This document shows, in pieces, positions 1 to 5,629 of a stretch of 6,923 nt of DNA (positions are counted from its first letter, which is position 1; the number at the start of each line of letters is the position of its first letter). The stretch covers positions 1 to 6,923 of the forward strand of contig JALWRV010000172.1 of assembly GCA_027080545.1 (NCBI GenBank). Direction: 5' to 3'. This DNA is from Parvularculaceae bacterium (GTDB lineage: Bacteria > Pseudomonadota > Alphaproteobacteria > Caulobacterales > Parvularculaceae). The notes beneath the pieces are model-generated. The model had not been told where the DNA came from. It was given only the letters and a program-made list of their open reading frames with translations, and ran no database searches. Both the position numbers and the translations under genes were made by a program.

Positions 1-700
1 CGTCTATATACAGGCCGGTTTCCTCAAAAACCTCGCGGCGGGCGCCTTCCTCAAGGCTTTCGCCAATCTCCACAAAGCCCGCCAGAGCCGAATAAAGTCC
101 CGCTGGAAAATGATGATTGCGCGCCACAAGACAATGATCGCCTTCTACTACAAGCACCAACACCACCGGATTGATACGCGGAAATATTTCCGTGTCCTGA
201 TTATCGACCAGCTTGACCCCCCCTTCGGCGAGGCGCATGGGGTGACCGGTTTTGGGGCTGAAGCGGTTTTTGCGCTGCCAGTTCAACAGCCCCATGGCTT
301 GCCCGGCAATGGCCAGATCTCCGGGGGCCAGTTGAAAACCAGCGGCAAGCAGGGGGGTGAAGGTGCCGAATTTTCGTAAATCCTCCAGCAATTCCGTCTC
401 CAATCCACTGACATCAAGGGCAAAATGCGGCACTTCCCCCATCAGTCCCAGTAAGATTGGCGCGGGGCGATTGGGGTCCCAAGCCTCATATTGGGCGCGT
501 GACAACCAGACTAGCAGCGCCGCGGCGCCATTTGCCTGTGGCGGCACGATTAGAGGCGCGCCTTTGTAAAGGGGTAAAAAACGTGCCTGCCCGTGGCTTG
601 TTTGCGCTGCCAGCCATTCCGGGTCGCGGCGTTTTTCGCTCCAGCGGTTAAGGGCGCTGCCGGTGAAGCCGAGAGGCGGAAAAGTGCTTGAAGCGGGCAT
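1..700 (-). CDS. nudC: NudC-like NADH pyrophosphatase (Nudix hydrolase), 3' end outside window
   Basis: This is the first 233 residues of a Nudix hydrolase of the NADH pyrophosphatase type, which hydrolyses NAD(H) to NMN(H) and AMP and, in studied bacteria, removes NAD caps from RNA. The start is the ATG at 700-698, with the purine-rich AAGGA about 10 nt upstream. An N-terminal substrate-side domain (about residues 1-140) precedes the degenerate zinc-ribbon region (147-168) and the Nudix fold. The Nudix box is complete at residues 208-230 and fits GX5EX7REUXEEXGU (starts GFVEIGES, ends REVFEETGL). The family SQPWPFPxS motif would lie outside the window. The four zinc-binding cysteines of E. 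coli NudC align to S148, T151, V165 and Q168, so zinc binding is not expected. The frame is continuous through a run of seven G (C217-223 on the plus strand), so there is no frameshift. It diverges from ffs. Family assignment is firm; exact substrate is inferred. Confidence 0.9.
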   Translation of the reverse strand, partial: MPASSTFPPLGFTGSALNRWSEKRRDPEWLAAQTSHGQARFLPLYKGAPLIVPPQANGAAALLVWLSRAQYEAWDPNRPAPILLGLMGEVPHFALDVSGLETELLEDLRKFGTFTPLLAAGFQLAPGDLAIAGQAMGLLNWQRKNRFSPKTGHPMRLAEGGVKLVDNQDTEIFPRINPVVLVLVVEGDHCLVARNHHFPAGLYSALAGFVEIGESLEEGARREVFEETGLYID

Positions 701-720
701 GGGGTATTTTCCTTCGCTTT

Positions 721-749
721 GTCATAGCCCGCCCCGTGCGGGCTTGCAA
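721..749 (-). promoter_or_regulatory. candidate nudC promoter
   Basis: On the minus strand TTGCAA (749-744) and TATGAC (726-721) are separated by exactly 17 nt, 20 nt upstream of the nudC start. Each hexamer matches the sigma-70 consensus at 4 of 6 positions. The spacer carries a perfect 7-bp inverted repeat, AGCCCGC/GCGGGCT (726-732 and 738-744). No transcription start is known; this is pattern matching only. Confidence 0.35.
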
Positions 750-772
750 TTTGTGCACACAGTCGCGATATA
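744..772 (+). promoter_or_regulatory. candidate ffs promoter
   Basis: TTGCAA (744-749), 17 nt, then GATATA (767-772), ending 4 nt before the predicted 5' end of the SRP RNA at 777. The -35 matches 4 of 6 and the -10 only 3 of 6 consensus positions, but the position relative to the RNA is right. An 8-bp palindrome TGTGCACA (752-759) sits in the spacer. The -35 hexamer is its own reverse complement and could also serve nudC on the other strand. Confidence 0.35.
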
Positions 773-776
773 GGAA

Positions 777-874
777 GGTGGAAGGCTGGCGGACGGGCGC
801 CTCGCCAATCTGGTCAGGTCCGGAAGGAAGCAGCCACAACGAGTTTTCGTCCCGGGTCGTTTCAGCCTTCCACC
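777..874 (+). ncRNA. ffs: small signal recognition particle RNA (4.5S-type)
   Basis: Scaffold RNA of the bacterial signal recognition particle. It binds Ffh and promotes docking of ribosome-nascent chain complexes with FtsY at the inner membrane. The highly conserved domain IV core is present at 812-835, with the GGAA tetraloop at 822-825 and the asymmetric internal loop segments (GTCAGG on the 5' side, AAGCAGCC on the 3' side) that bind the Ffh M domain. The ends close with a perfect 12-bp helix, GGTGGAAGGCTG (777-788) with CAGCCTTCCACC (863-874), giving a 98-nt hairpin, the usual size for the short bacterial form without an Alu domain. It lies between divergent nudC and dnaX. No clear rho-independent terminator follows, so 3' processing or read-through into dnaX is possible. 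The exact mature ends are inferred from the helix. Confidence 0.96.
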
Positions 875-879
875 CTCAC

Positions 880-945
880 GGGCTTCAATTCATCGATAAT
901 TTTCCCCAAACAGCGGAAAATACGCCATTCTTTTGCACAAAGCCC
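880..945 (+). other. inverted repeats in the ffs-dnaX leader
   Basis: Two nested inverted repeats lie between ffs and dnaX: an outer GGGCTT (880-885) with AAGCCC (940-945), and an inner ATTTTCC (899-905) with GGAAAAT (915-921) around a 9-nt loop. The stems are short and the inner one is A+T-rich with no T-run after it, so it is not a standard terminator. It may be leader structure or chance. Confidence 0.25.
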
Positions 946-969
946 ATCGCTTCGCCTAAGATAGGCCTT

Positions 970-2772
970 ATGAGTGATTCCAGTAAAAATTCGACGGATG
1001 CGGGGACGGCCTATCAGGTTCTAGCCCGAAAATATCGTCCGCAAAATTTTGATGATTTGCTTGGCCATGAAGCCATGGTGCGCACCTTGCGCAATGCCTT
1101 CGCTGCCAATCGTATCGCCCATGCCTATATTCTCACCGGGGTGCGCGGGGTTGGCAAAACCACCACCGCACGGATTTTGGCAAGAGCACTGAATTATGAA
1201 GTGCCCGGGAAAATTGATCAGCCAACCATCGAAATGGATGAAGAGGGTATTCATTGTCGCGCTATTGCTGAGGGCAGCCATCAAGATGTGATCGAAATGG
1301 ATGCCGCCAGTCGCACCGGCATTGGGGATATTCGTGAATTGATTGAAGCGGTTCGCTATGCGCCCGTGGAAGCCCGCTATAAGGTCTATATTATCGACGA
1401 GGTCCACATGTTGTCGACCAGTGCTTTTAATGCACTGCTGAAAACACTGGAAGAGCCGCCCCCCCATGTGAAATTTATTTTTGCAACCACGGAAATTCGC
1501 AAAGTGCCGGTAACCGTATTGTCGCGCTGTCAGCGCTTTGATTTGAAGCGCTTCGATATTGAAACCCTTTGCACCTATCTTGAAGGTATTTGCGAAAAGG
1601 AAAAAAGCAAGGTGGCCCCGGAAGGGTTGGCGATGATTGCTCGGGCGGCCGAAGGGTCGGTTCGGGATGCGCTGTCGCTCTTGGACCAAGCCCTTATTCA
1701 GGCACCGGTGGATGATGGAACGATCAGTGCCGACACGGTGCGCGATATGCTTGGTCTGGTTGATCGGGCCACGTCATGGGAAATGTTAAGTGCTGCCTTG
1801 CAAGGCAATGCGCCGGAGGCCCTTGCGCGTTTTCGTGGTCAATATGATGCTGGTGGGGATCCGGGTATGATTCTCAAGGATTTGCTGGAAATCATCCATT
1901 TGCTGACCCGCATCAAGGTGGCTGGTGAGGCGGCTGCTTCTCAAGGTTTGGCAGGAGAAGCCGATCGCGATCGGGCTCTCGAACTGGCGCAGTCTTTATC
2001 CATGGCCGCGCTAACCCGTGCTTGGAATTTGTTGATGAAGGGGCATAAGGAAGTATTGGGGTCGCCGGATGCCGCTGCCAGCGGTGAAATGGCGCTGATT
2101 GCCTTAAGCTATGCGGCGGATTTGCCAACCCCCGATGAAGCCTTGCGCCTTCTGAAAGAAGGCAAGTTGAAGGCGGCCCCGGCAACCGAAGCCTCTGCGA
2201 CATCTGCCCCCTCGGCACAAGAGGCCAAGATGAGCGAGGCGAGCACCAAAGGCCCCGCTGTGGGAGGGGAGATGAAGTTTGAGCAAGGCCACGGGAGCGA
2301 TCAGGTAACCCAAAAACGATCTGCCAATGCATCAGCGGCGGTGCGTCCGGAAACAGCGCCGGTGGCAGGCCCTGTTTTTAAAGATTTGCAAGACATTGCC
2401 AGCCATGCCAGCGCCATGGGGGATGCAAAACTATGTATGGAAATTGAAACCATGATGCGCTTGGTTAAATTTGAACCGCAGGCCATCGAGTTTAATCCCA
2501 CCGATCAGGCACCGGCGGATTTGGCAGGACGGCTGGCCCAACAATTAAAGGCCTGGACGGGAAAGCGCTGGGTGGTCACGGTAAATGCGCGCGAGACCGG
2601 GGCTTCCACCTTAAGGTCTGTGCGCCAAACCAAGGTATTGAACCATCCCTTGGTGCAAGCGGCGCTCTCTGCGTTCCCCGATATTGATGTTCATCGCGAT
2701 ATGCGCATTAGCACCGTAAAGACTTTGAGTGACCCATCAATAGAGGATGGGTCGGAACTGGACGAAACATAA
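970..2772 (+). CDS. dnaX: DNA polymerase III subunit gamma/tau
   Basis: Clamp-loader ATPase subunit of the replicative polymerase: it loads the beta clamp and, as tau, holds polymerase cores and helicase together. 600 residues from the ATG at 970. The open frame continues upstream to 688, but that part runs through the SRP RNA gene. The family N-terminus (AYQVLARKYRPQNFDDLLGH, residues 14-33) fits this start, though there is no strong ribosome binding site. AAA+ motifs in order: Walker A GVRGVGKTT (57-65), Walker B with DEVH (143-146), sensor I ATTE (172-175), SRC with the arginine finger R186, and the sensor II region GSVRDALSLLDQ. The usual four-cysteine zinc module after Walker A is reduced to a single C96. 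Domain III runs to about 390, then an Ala/Ser/Glu-rich linker (about 398-468), then a C-terminal tau domain of alphaproteobacterial type (about 470-575). Three in-frame stops (TAA TAG TGA) end it. It is first in a dnaX-ybaB-recR cluster, 27 bp before ybaB. Confidence 0.96.
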   Translation: MSDSSKNSTDAGTAYQVLARKYRPQNFDDLLGHEAMVRTLRNAFAANRIAHAYILTGVRGVGKTTTARILARALNYEVPGKIDQPTIEMDEEGIHCRAIAEGSHQDVIEMDAASRTGIGDIRELIEAVRYAPVEARYKVYIIDEVHMLSTSAFNALLKTLEEPPPHVKFIFATTEIRKVPVTVLSRCQRFDLKRFDIETLCTYLEGICEKEKSKVAPEGLAMIARAAEGSVRDALSLLDQALIQAPVDDGTISADTVRDMLGLVDRATSWEMLSAALQGNAPEALARFRGQYDAGGDPGMILKDLLEIIHLLTRIKVAGEAAASQGLAGEADRDRALELAQSLSMAALTRAWNLLMKGHKEVLGSPDAAASGEMALIALSYAADLPTPDEALRLLKEGKLKAAPATEASATSAPSAQEAKMSEASTKGPAVGGEMKFEQGHGSDQVTQKRSANASAAVRPETAPVAGPVFKDLQDIASHASAMGDAKLCMEIETMMRLVKFEPQAIEFNPTDQAPADLAGRLAQQLKAWTGKRWVVTVNARETGASTLRSVRQTKVLNHPLVQAALSAFPDIDVHRDMRISTVKTLSDPSIEDGSELDET

Positions 2773-2799
2773 TAGTGAAAAGATAAGTCAGGAGAGAAG

Positions 2800-3126
2800 A
2801 TGAAAAATTTTGCTGACATGATGAAGCAAGCCGCCGGTATGCAAGCGAAAATGCAAGAATTGCAGGAAAAAATCGCTGGCATGGAGGCGGAAGGTCAATC
2901 GGGCGGGGGCATGGTCAAAGTAACCCTCAATGGCAAGGGTTATGCGAACAAGGTTGCGATTGAACGTGACTTAATCAACCCGGAAGAAGTAGAGCTATTG
3001 GAAGATCTGATCTGTGCCGCGATCAATGATGCCAAAGCCAAGCTAGAAGGCCGGTCAGCTGAAGAAATGAAGGCTCTGACCGAGGGCATGGCTTTGCCAC
3101 CGGGATTCAAATTGCCGGGTCTTTAG
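2800..3126 (+). CDS. ybaB: YbaB/EbfC family nucleoid-associated protein
   Basis: A 108-residue protein of the YbaB/EbfC family: small homodimeric DNA-binding proteins that coat the nucleoid and affect expression. The start ATG follows a strong AGGAG site (2790-2794, 5-nt gap). An N-terminal amphipathic, Met/Gln-rich helix (about residues 1-30, with MKQAAGMQAKMQELQEKIAG) is followed by the family core: the short Gly-rich beta segment GGGMVKVTLNGKG (about 36-48), VAIERDLINPEE (about 53-64), a helix with LEDLICAAINDAKAK, and the C-terminal ALPPGFKLPGL tail, typical of the family. Length is normal. Its place between dnaX and recR is the common bacterial arrangement and supports co-transcription with both. 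The direct link to RecR function is inferred from conserved neighbourhood only. Confidence 0.95.
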   Translation: MKNFADMMKQAAGMQAKMQELQEKIAGMEAEGQSGGGMVKVTLNGKGYANKVAIERDLINPEEVELLEDLICAAINDAKAKLEGRSAEEMKALTEGMALPPGFKLPGL

Positions 3127-3153
3127 GTTTTTAAAAGATGCGCCGGAATAAAA

Positions 3154-3201
3154 GGGCGTGTCGAATATAGGGCACGCCGAATATGGGGCGTGTCTAATAA
3201 A
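3154..3201 (+). repeat. three 16-bp tandem repeats forming alternative hairpins before recR
   Basis: Three adjacent 16-bp units: GGGCGTGTCGAATATA (3154-3169), GGGCACGCCGAATATG (3170-3185), GGGCGTGTCTAATAAA (3186-3201). Units 1 and 3 match at 14 of 16 positions, units 1 and 2 at 12 of 16. The changes in unit 2 make its first half complementary to that of both neighbours. As RNA, 3171-3178 can pair with 3155-3162 (8 bp including one G-U, 8-nt loop) or with 3187-3194 (8 bp including one G-U, 8-nt loop), but not both. The array ends 20 nt before the recR start, so it would be in the ybaB-recR transcript. Any regulatory effect is inference. Confidence 0.75.
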
Positions 3202-3221
3202 GTGTAATTGAGAAAGTCGCC

Positions 3222-3827
3222 ATGTCCCATACCCCCGCAGGACCGGACCTTGATCGGCTGATAAGCCTTCTTGCCAAGCTACCCGGTTTTGGGGTGCGCT
3301 CGGCAAAGCGGGCCGTGCTACATTTGCTGCGCCATCGCGATGATAAAATGCAGCCCTTAGCCGAAGCGCTTATCGCAGCGGCCGAGAATGTGAAGACATG
3401 TAGCATTTGCGGCAATTGGGATTCGATTGACCCTTGCGCCATTTGCACCCGACAAGAGCGCCAGAACGGGATTATTTGTGTGGTTGAAGATGTGGCGGAT
3501 TTGTGGGCGCTTGAGCGCTCTGGTGCCCATCAGGGCCTATATCATGTGTTGGGGGGGGTGATCTCGCCACTTGACGGAATTGGTGCGGAAGATCTCAACA
3601 TTGCCAGCCTGTCGCAACGGGCCTCGGCCGGAGGCATCAAGGAAATTGTTCTGGCCACCAGTGCCACGGTCGACGGACAAACCACCGCCCATTATTTACA
3701 AGAAAGATTGGAACCTTTCGGTCTTGTGATTACACGCCTGTCTCACGGGGTGCCGGTAGGCGGCGAGCTTGATTATCTTGATGAGGGCACGCTGGCTGCG
3801 GCCATAAAGTCACGCCGTCGTTTTTAA
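3222..3827 (+). CDS. recR: recombination mediator protein RecR
   Basis: RecR, 201 residues, acts with RecO (and RecF) to load RecA on SSB-coated single-stranded gaps. The standard architecture is visible: a helix-hairpin-helix region (about residues 9-38, with LAKLPGFGVRSAKRAVLHLL), a four-cysteine zinc finger at C60, C63, C72 and C75, a Toprim domain beginning at ICVVEDVADLWALE (about 85-98), and the C-terminal segment SHGVPVGGELDYLDEGTL with the Walker B-like conserved part. Length is normal for the family. The ATG at 3222 is preceded only by a weak purine stretch (GAGAAAG, 3210-3216), so translation may depend on coupling or on the structure of the repeat-bearing leader. Third gene of the dnaX cluster; two terminators follow. 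Codons for VLGGVI include a run of eight G (3551-3558) that could be prone to slippage. Confidence 0.96.
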   Translation: MSHTPAGPDLDRLISLLAKLPGFGVRSAKRAVLHLLRHRDDKMQPLAEALIAAAENVKTCSICGNWDSIDPCAICTRQERQNGIICVVEDVADLWALERSGAHQGLYHVLGGVISPLDGIGAEDLNIASLSQRASAGGIKEIVLATSATVDGQTTAHYLQERLEPFGLVITRLSHGVPVGGELDYLDEGTLAAAIKSRRRF

Positions 3828-3837
3828 TAGGGGTGAT

Positions 3838-3851
3838 ATTCTTTAAAGAAT
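3838..3851. repeat. 14-bp perfect palindrome after recR
   Basis: ATTCTTTAAAGAAT reads identically on both strands and starts 10 bp after the recR stop codon. It could be a dimeric operator, though no promoter is recognisable at the right distance, or a chance A+T-rich palindrome. Confidence 0.3.
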
Positions 3852-3871
3852 TGACAGCATGTAGCGGCTCT

Positions 3872-3900
3872 GGCACCAGTTTCACTGGTTGCCCGTTTTT
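3872..3900 (+). terminator. rho-independent terminator 1 after recR
   Basis: GGCACCAGT (3872-3880), loop TTC, ACTGGTTGCC (3884-3893): a stem of 9 bp with one bulged base, followed by CG and TTTTT (3896-3900). It sits 44 bp after the recR stop and would end the dnaX-ybaB-recR transcript. Confidence 0.75.
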
Positions 3901-3913
3901 ATGGGGCATTGTT

Positions 3914-3934
3914 CGGTGATTTTTCACCGTTTTT
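3914..3934 (+). terminator. rho-independent terminator 2 after recR
   Basis: CGGTGA (3914-3919), loop TTTT, TCACCG (3924-3929), then TTTTT (3930-3934). A perfect 6-bp stem with an immediate T-run, 13 bp after the first terminator; the two act as a tandem stop for the recR transcript. Confidence 0.75.
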
Positions 3935-3949
3935 AAGCAAGAGGGTCCG

Positions 3950-4051
3950 ATGATTTATTCATCGAAAAAATTTGACCACAAAACTGGTGAGTGCAAGGGC
4001 GTTTGTGCCTGCACCCCGTTTTGTTTTATTGCTTTGGAACGGTTTCTGTAA
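3950..4051 (+). CDS. possible 33-residue cysteine-rich small protein or leader peptide
   Basis: A short frame from the ATG at 3950 to TAA at 4049-4051, preceded by AGAGGG (3940-3945), a reasonable ribosome binding site with a 4-nt gap. The product starts MIYSSKKFDHKT and has four cysteines close together (C15, C19, C21, C25) in a CxxxCxCxxxC pattern, with no membrane segment or signal peptide. The start codon lies inside a perfect inverted repeat CGATGA/TCATCG (3948-3953 and 3959-3964), and a second hairpin covers the first cysteine codons. It ends 41 bp before the MATE gene. I do not recognise the peptide. It could be a regulatory leader peptide, a small metal- or thiol-binding protein, or a chance frame; length alone gives little support. 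Confidence 0.3.
   Translation: MIYSSKKFDHKTGECKGVCACTPFCFIALERFL
3991..4017 (+). other. hairpin within the leader of the MATE gene
   Basis: GTGCA (3991-3995) pairs with TGCAC (4010-4014) and GGC (3998-4000) with GCC (4007-4009), leaving a 2-nt bulge and a 6-nt loop. It is followed by CCCG and a T-rich stretch (TTTTGTTTTATT). This resembles an imperfect terminator or attenuator, but the T-run is interrupted and begins 4 nt after the stem. Confidence 0.35.
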
Positions 4052-4092
4052 CGATTATTCTCAAATCAAACAGCTAATTCCTTCCTGAGTAT

Positions 4093-5589
4093 ATGGCGCA
4101 GGAAGATTTTCTGCGACTTCAATTGAGATGGCAGATATTTATGCATAAAACTTCTTTTAAAAATCATTTTTTACGCGCTCGCAGCCTGTGGGATGGCGCT
4201 TTGTGGCAATCGGAATTGCGCGCCTTGCTCAATATTGGCGTGCCCATGGCGATGACGCAATTGATCGGTTTTTTGGTTTTCACCATTGATGTGCTGATGA
4301 TCGGACGGTTGGGCCCGGAGGCTTTGGCCGCATCTTCTTTGGGTGTGGTGGTGTTATTCACTGTCTGGATGTTGGCCATGGGGCCGGTTATGGCGGTTGC
4401 TCCCATGGTGTCACAAGCGCTTGGCCGTGATCCGAAAAACTATTCGGATGTGCGCCATACGGTGCGTATGTCCTTATGGGAATTATTGTTTATTTTTCCT
4501 TTTGTGTTGTTGCTTTTTTGGCATGCAGAAAAGGCAGCAATCTTGTTTGGTCAAGACCCGGCCCTGTCACTTGATGCGCGCAACTATGTAGTAATGCTGG
4601 CCCCTAGCCTCGTATTCGGTTTGGGGATGTGGAGCTTGCGCAATTTTCTGGCGGCTCTCGCGTTGACGCGCTTTCCATTATTCTTGACCATTTTCACAAC
4701 CCTGTTGAACGGAGGGTTGAACTATATTCTCATTTTTGGGCATTTTGGTGCGCCGTCTTTGGGCTTGGTCGGGGCTGGTATCGCCTCATCTCTGGCCTAT
4801 GGGATCAGCTTTGCGATTTTGCTATTCTATTGCTATCGGCAAAAACAAGCGGCTGAATTTGAGATATTTTATAATTTCTTCTCTCTTGATTGGCTTCGTT
4901 TTATGGAGCTTGTGCGTCTCGGCATACCTATTTCGGTCACGACCTTTTTTGAGGGCATGTTATTCAATGCCTGTGTTTTATTGATGGGGGTGCTGGGCGT
5001 TTTGGAAATGGCCGCCTATCAGATTTCGCTAAATGTGGTGGCGCTCGTGTTTATGATACCGCTTGGTCTTTCCATGGCTGGTGGTGTGCGTATTGGGTTA
5101 GCGGCCGGGGCTGGAGATCGCCAACGGGTGCGGCTGGCCTCTTTAGCAACCATCGGGTTGGCTATTTTCGTGAGCCTTTGTTTTGCGATTATCATTGCCT
5201 TGTTCCCGGAATGGGTGGCGCGGGCCTATCTCAATCTGGAAGACAAGAAAAACCTTCCGGTCTTTGAATTGATCGGTTTGTTTTTACCGATTGCGGCGGC
5301 CTTTATGATGTTTGATGCTGTGCAGGTTGCAGCCAATCAGCTCTTGCGCGGCTTGAAAGATGTTTATGTGCCAATGTTGCTTACCGGTATTTCCTATTGG
5401 CTGGTTGGTTTTCCTGCGGCCTTTTATTTTGGTCTACATACTGAATTGGGCCCGATAGGTATCTGGGTCGGCTTGCTGACCTCTTTGGTGTTTGCCGCAA
5501 TTTTGTTGAGTGTGCGCTTGTGGTGGATGGTCAATCGTTCTTCTGTCTGGCTTAATGGTCAGGGTGACAATATGGGGCAAACATCGTAA
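4093..5589 (+). CDS. MATE family cation-coupled multidrug efflux transporter (NorM-like)
   Basis: An inner-membrane antiporter of the MATE family, which exports cationic drugs, dyes or metabolites in exchange for Na+ or H+; the substrate here cannot be told. 498 residues with about 12 hydrophobic segments in two homologous halves (about 42-250 and 265-480). Family marks: acidic D66 in the first helix (VFTIDVLMIGRLG), NGGLNYILIFG (207-216), GAGIAS (227-232), E287 in FFEGMLF, and D408 in FDAVQVAANQLLRGLKDVYVPM; by position these match the acidic residues linked to cation coupling in NorM proteins. The start is uncertain: the ATG at 4093 has only GAG nearby, while a second in-frame ATG at 4141 (residue 17) would remove a non-conserved extension without touching the first helix. 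It follows two terminators, so it probably has its own promoter; TTGGAA (4034-4039) and TATTCT (4056-4061) are a weak candidate pair. A DUF2167 gene follows by 40 bp. Confidence 0.92.
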   Translation: MAQEDFLRLQLRWQIFMHKTSFKNHFLRARSLWDGALWQSELRALLNIGVPMAMTQLIGFLVFTIDVLMIGRLGPEALAASSLGVVVLFTVWMLAMGPVMAVAPMVSQALGRDPKNYSDVRHTVRMSLWELLFIFPFVLLLFWHAEKAAILFGQDPALSLDARNYVVMLAPSLVFGLGMWSLRNFLAALALTRFPLFLTIFTTLLNGGLNYILIFGHFGAPSLGLVGAGIASSLAYGISFAILLFYCYRQKQAAEFEIFYNFFSLDWLRFMELVRLGIPISVTTFFEGMLFNACVLLMGVLGVLEMAAYQISLNVVALVFMIPLGLSMAGGVRIGLAAGAGDRQRVRLASLATIGLAIFVSLCFAIIIALFPEWVARAYLNLEDKKNLPVFELIGLFLPIAAAFMMFDAVQVAANQLLRGLKDVYVPMLLTGISYWLVGFPAAFYFGLHTELGPIGIWVGLLTSLVFAAILLSVRLWWMVNRSSVWLNGQGDNMGQTS

Positions 5590-5629
5590 ACTCCTGATTT
5601 AAGAGACGCCACATTATCGGGAGGATGTC

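Noticed and set aside
217..223. Apparent frameshift in nudC at a C7 tract
   Set aside because: Careful counting gives seven bases, and the frame is continuous from the N-terminal domain into the Nudix box.
110..379. Plus-strand open frame opposite nudC
   Set aside because: Shadow of nudC; the minus-strand frame has the Nudix signature, a ribosome binding site and full family similarity.
933..962. TTGCAC ... TAAGAT as a dnaX promoter giving a leaderless mRNA
   Set aside because: The -35 matches only 3 of 6 positions with an 18-nt spacer; too weak to list, although the lack of a clear ribosome binding site at 970 makes a leaderless start thinkable.
1597..1604. Run of six A in dnaX as a programmed frameshift site producing gamma
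   Set aside because: The run is read as GAA AAA AGC, the wrong phase for the A AAA AAG type heptamer, and it lies near residue 213, inside the ATPase region and far before the domain III/IV boundary where gamma would end. No slippery heptamer is seen near that boundary.
1021..1689. 222-codon open frame on the minus strand opposite dnaX
   Set aside because: It is an antisense shadow of a strongly conserved AAA+ coding region; its translation shows no recognisable domain and it has no supporting context.
1913..2332. 139-codon minus-strand frame opposite the dnaX linker
   Set aside because: Low-complexity, Pro/Ser-rich translation typical of antisense of an Ala-rich linker; no start signal.
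3851..3856. TTGACA as a -35 box after recR
   Set aside because: A perfect hexamer, but no -10-like sequence lies 15-19 nt downstream; that space is the stem of the first terminator.
4343..4984. Overlapping alternative plus-strand frames inside the MATE gene
   Set aside because: Out-of-frame translations rich in Trp, Cys and Leu from hydrophobic codons; the MATE frame is complete and conserved.
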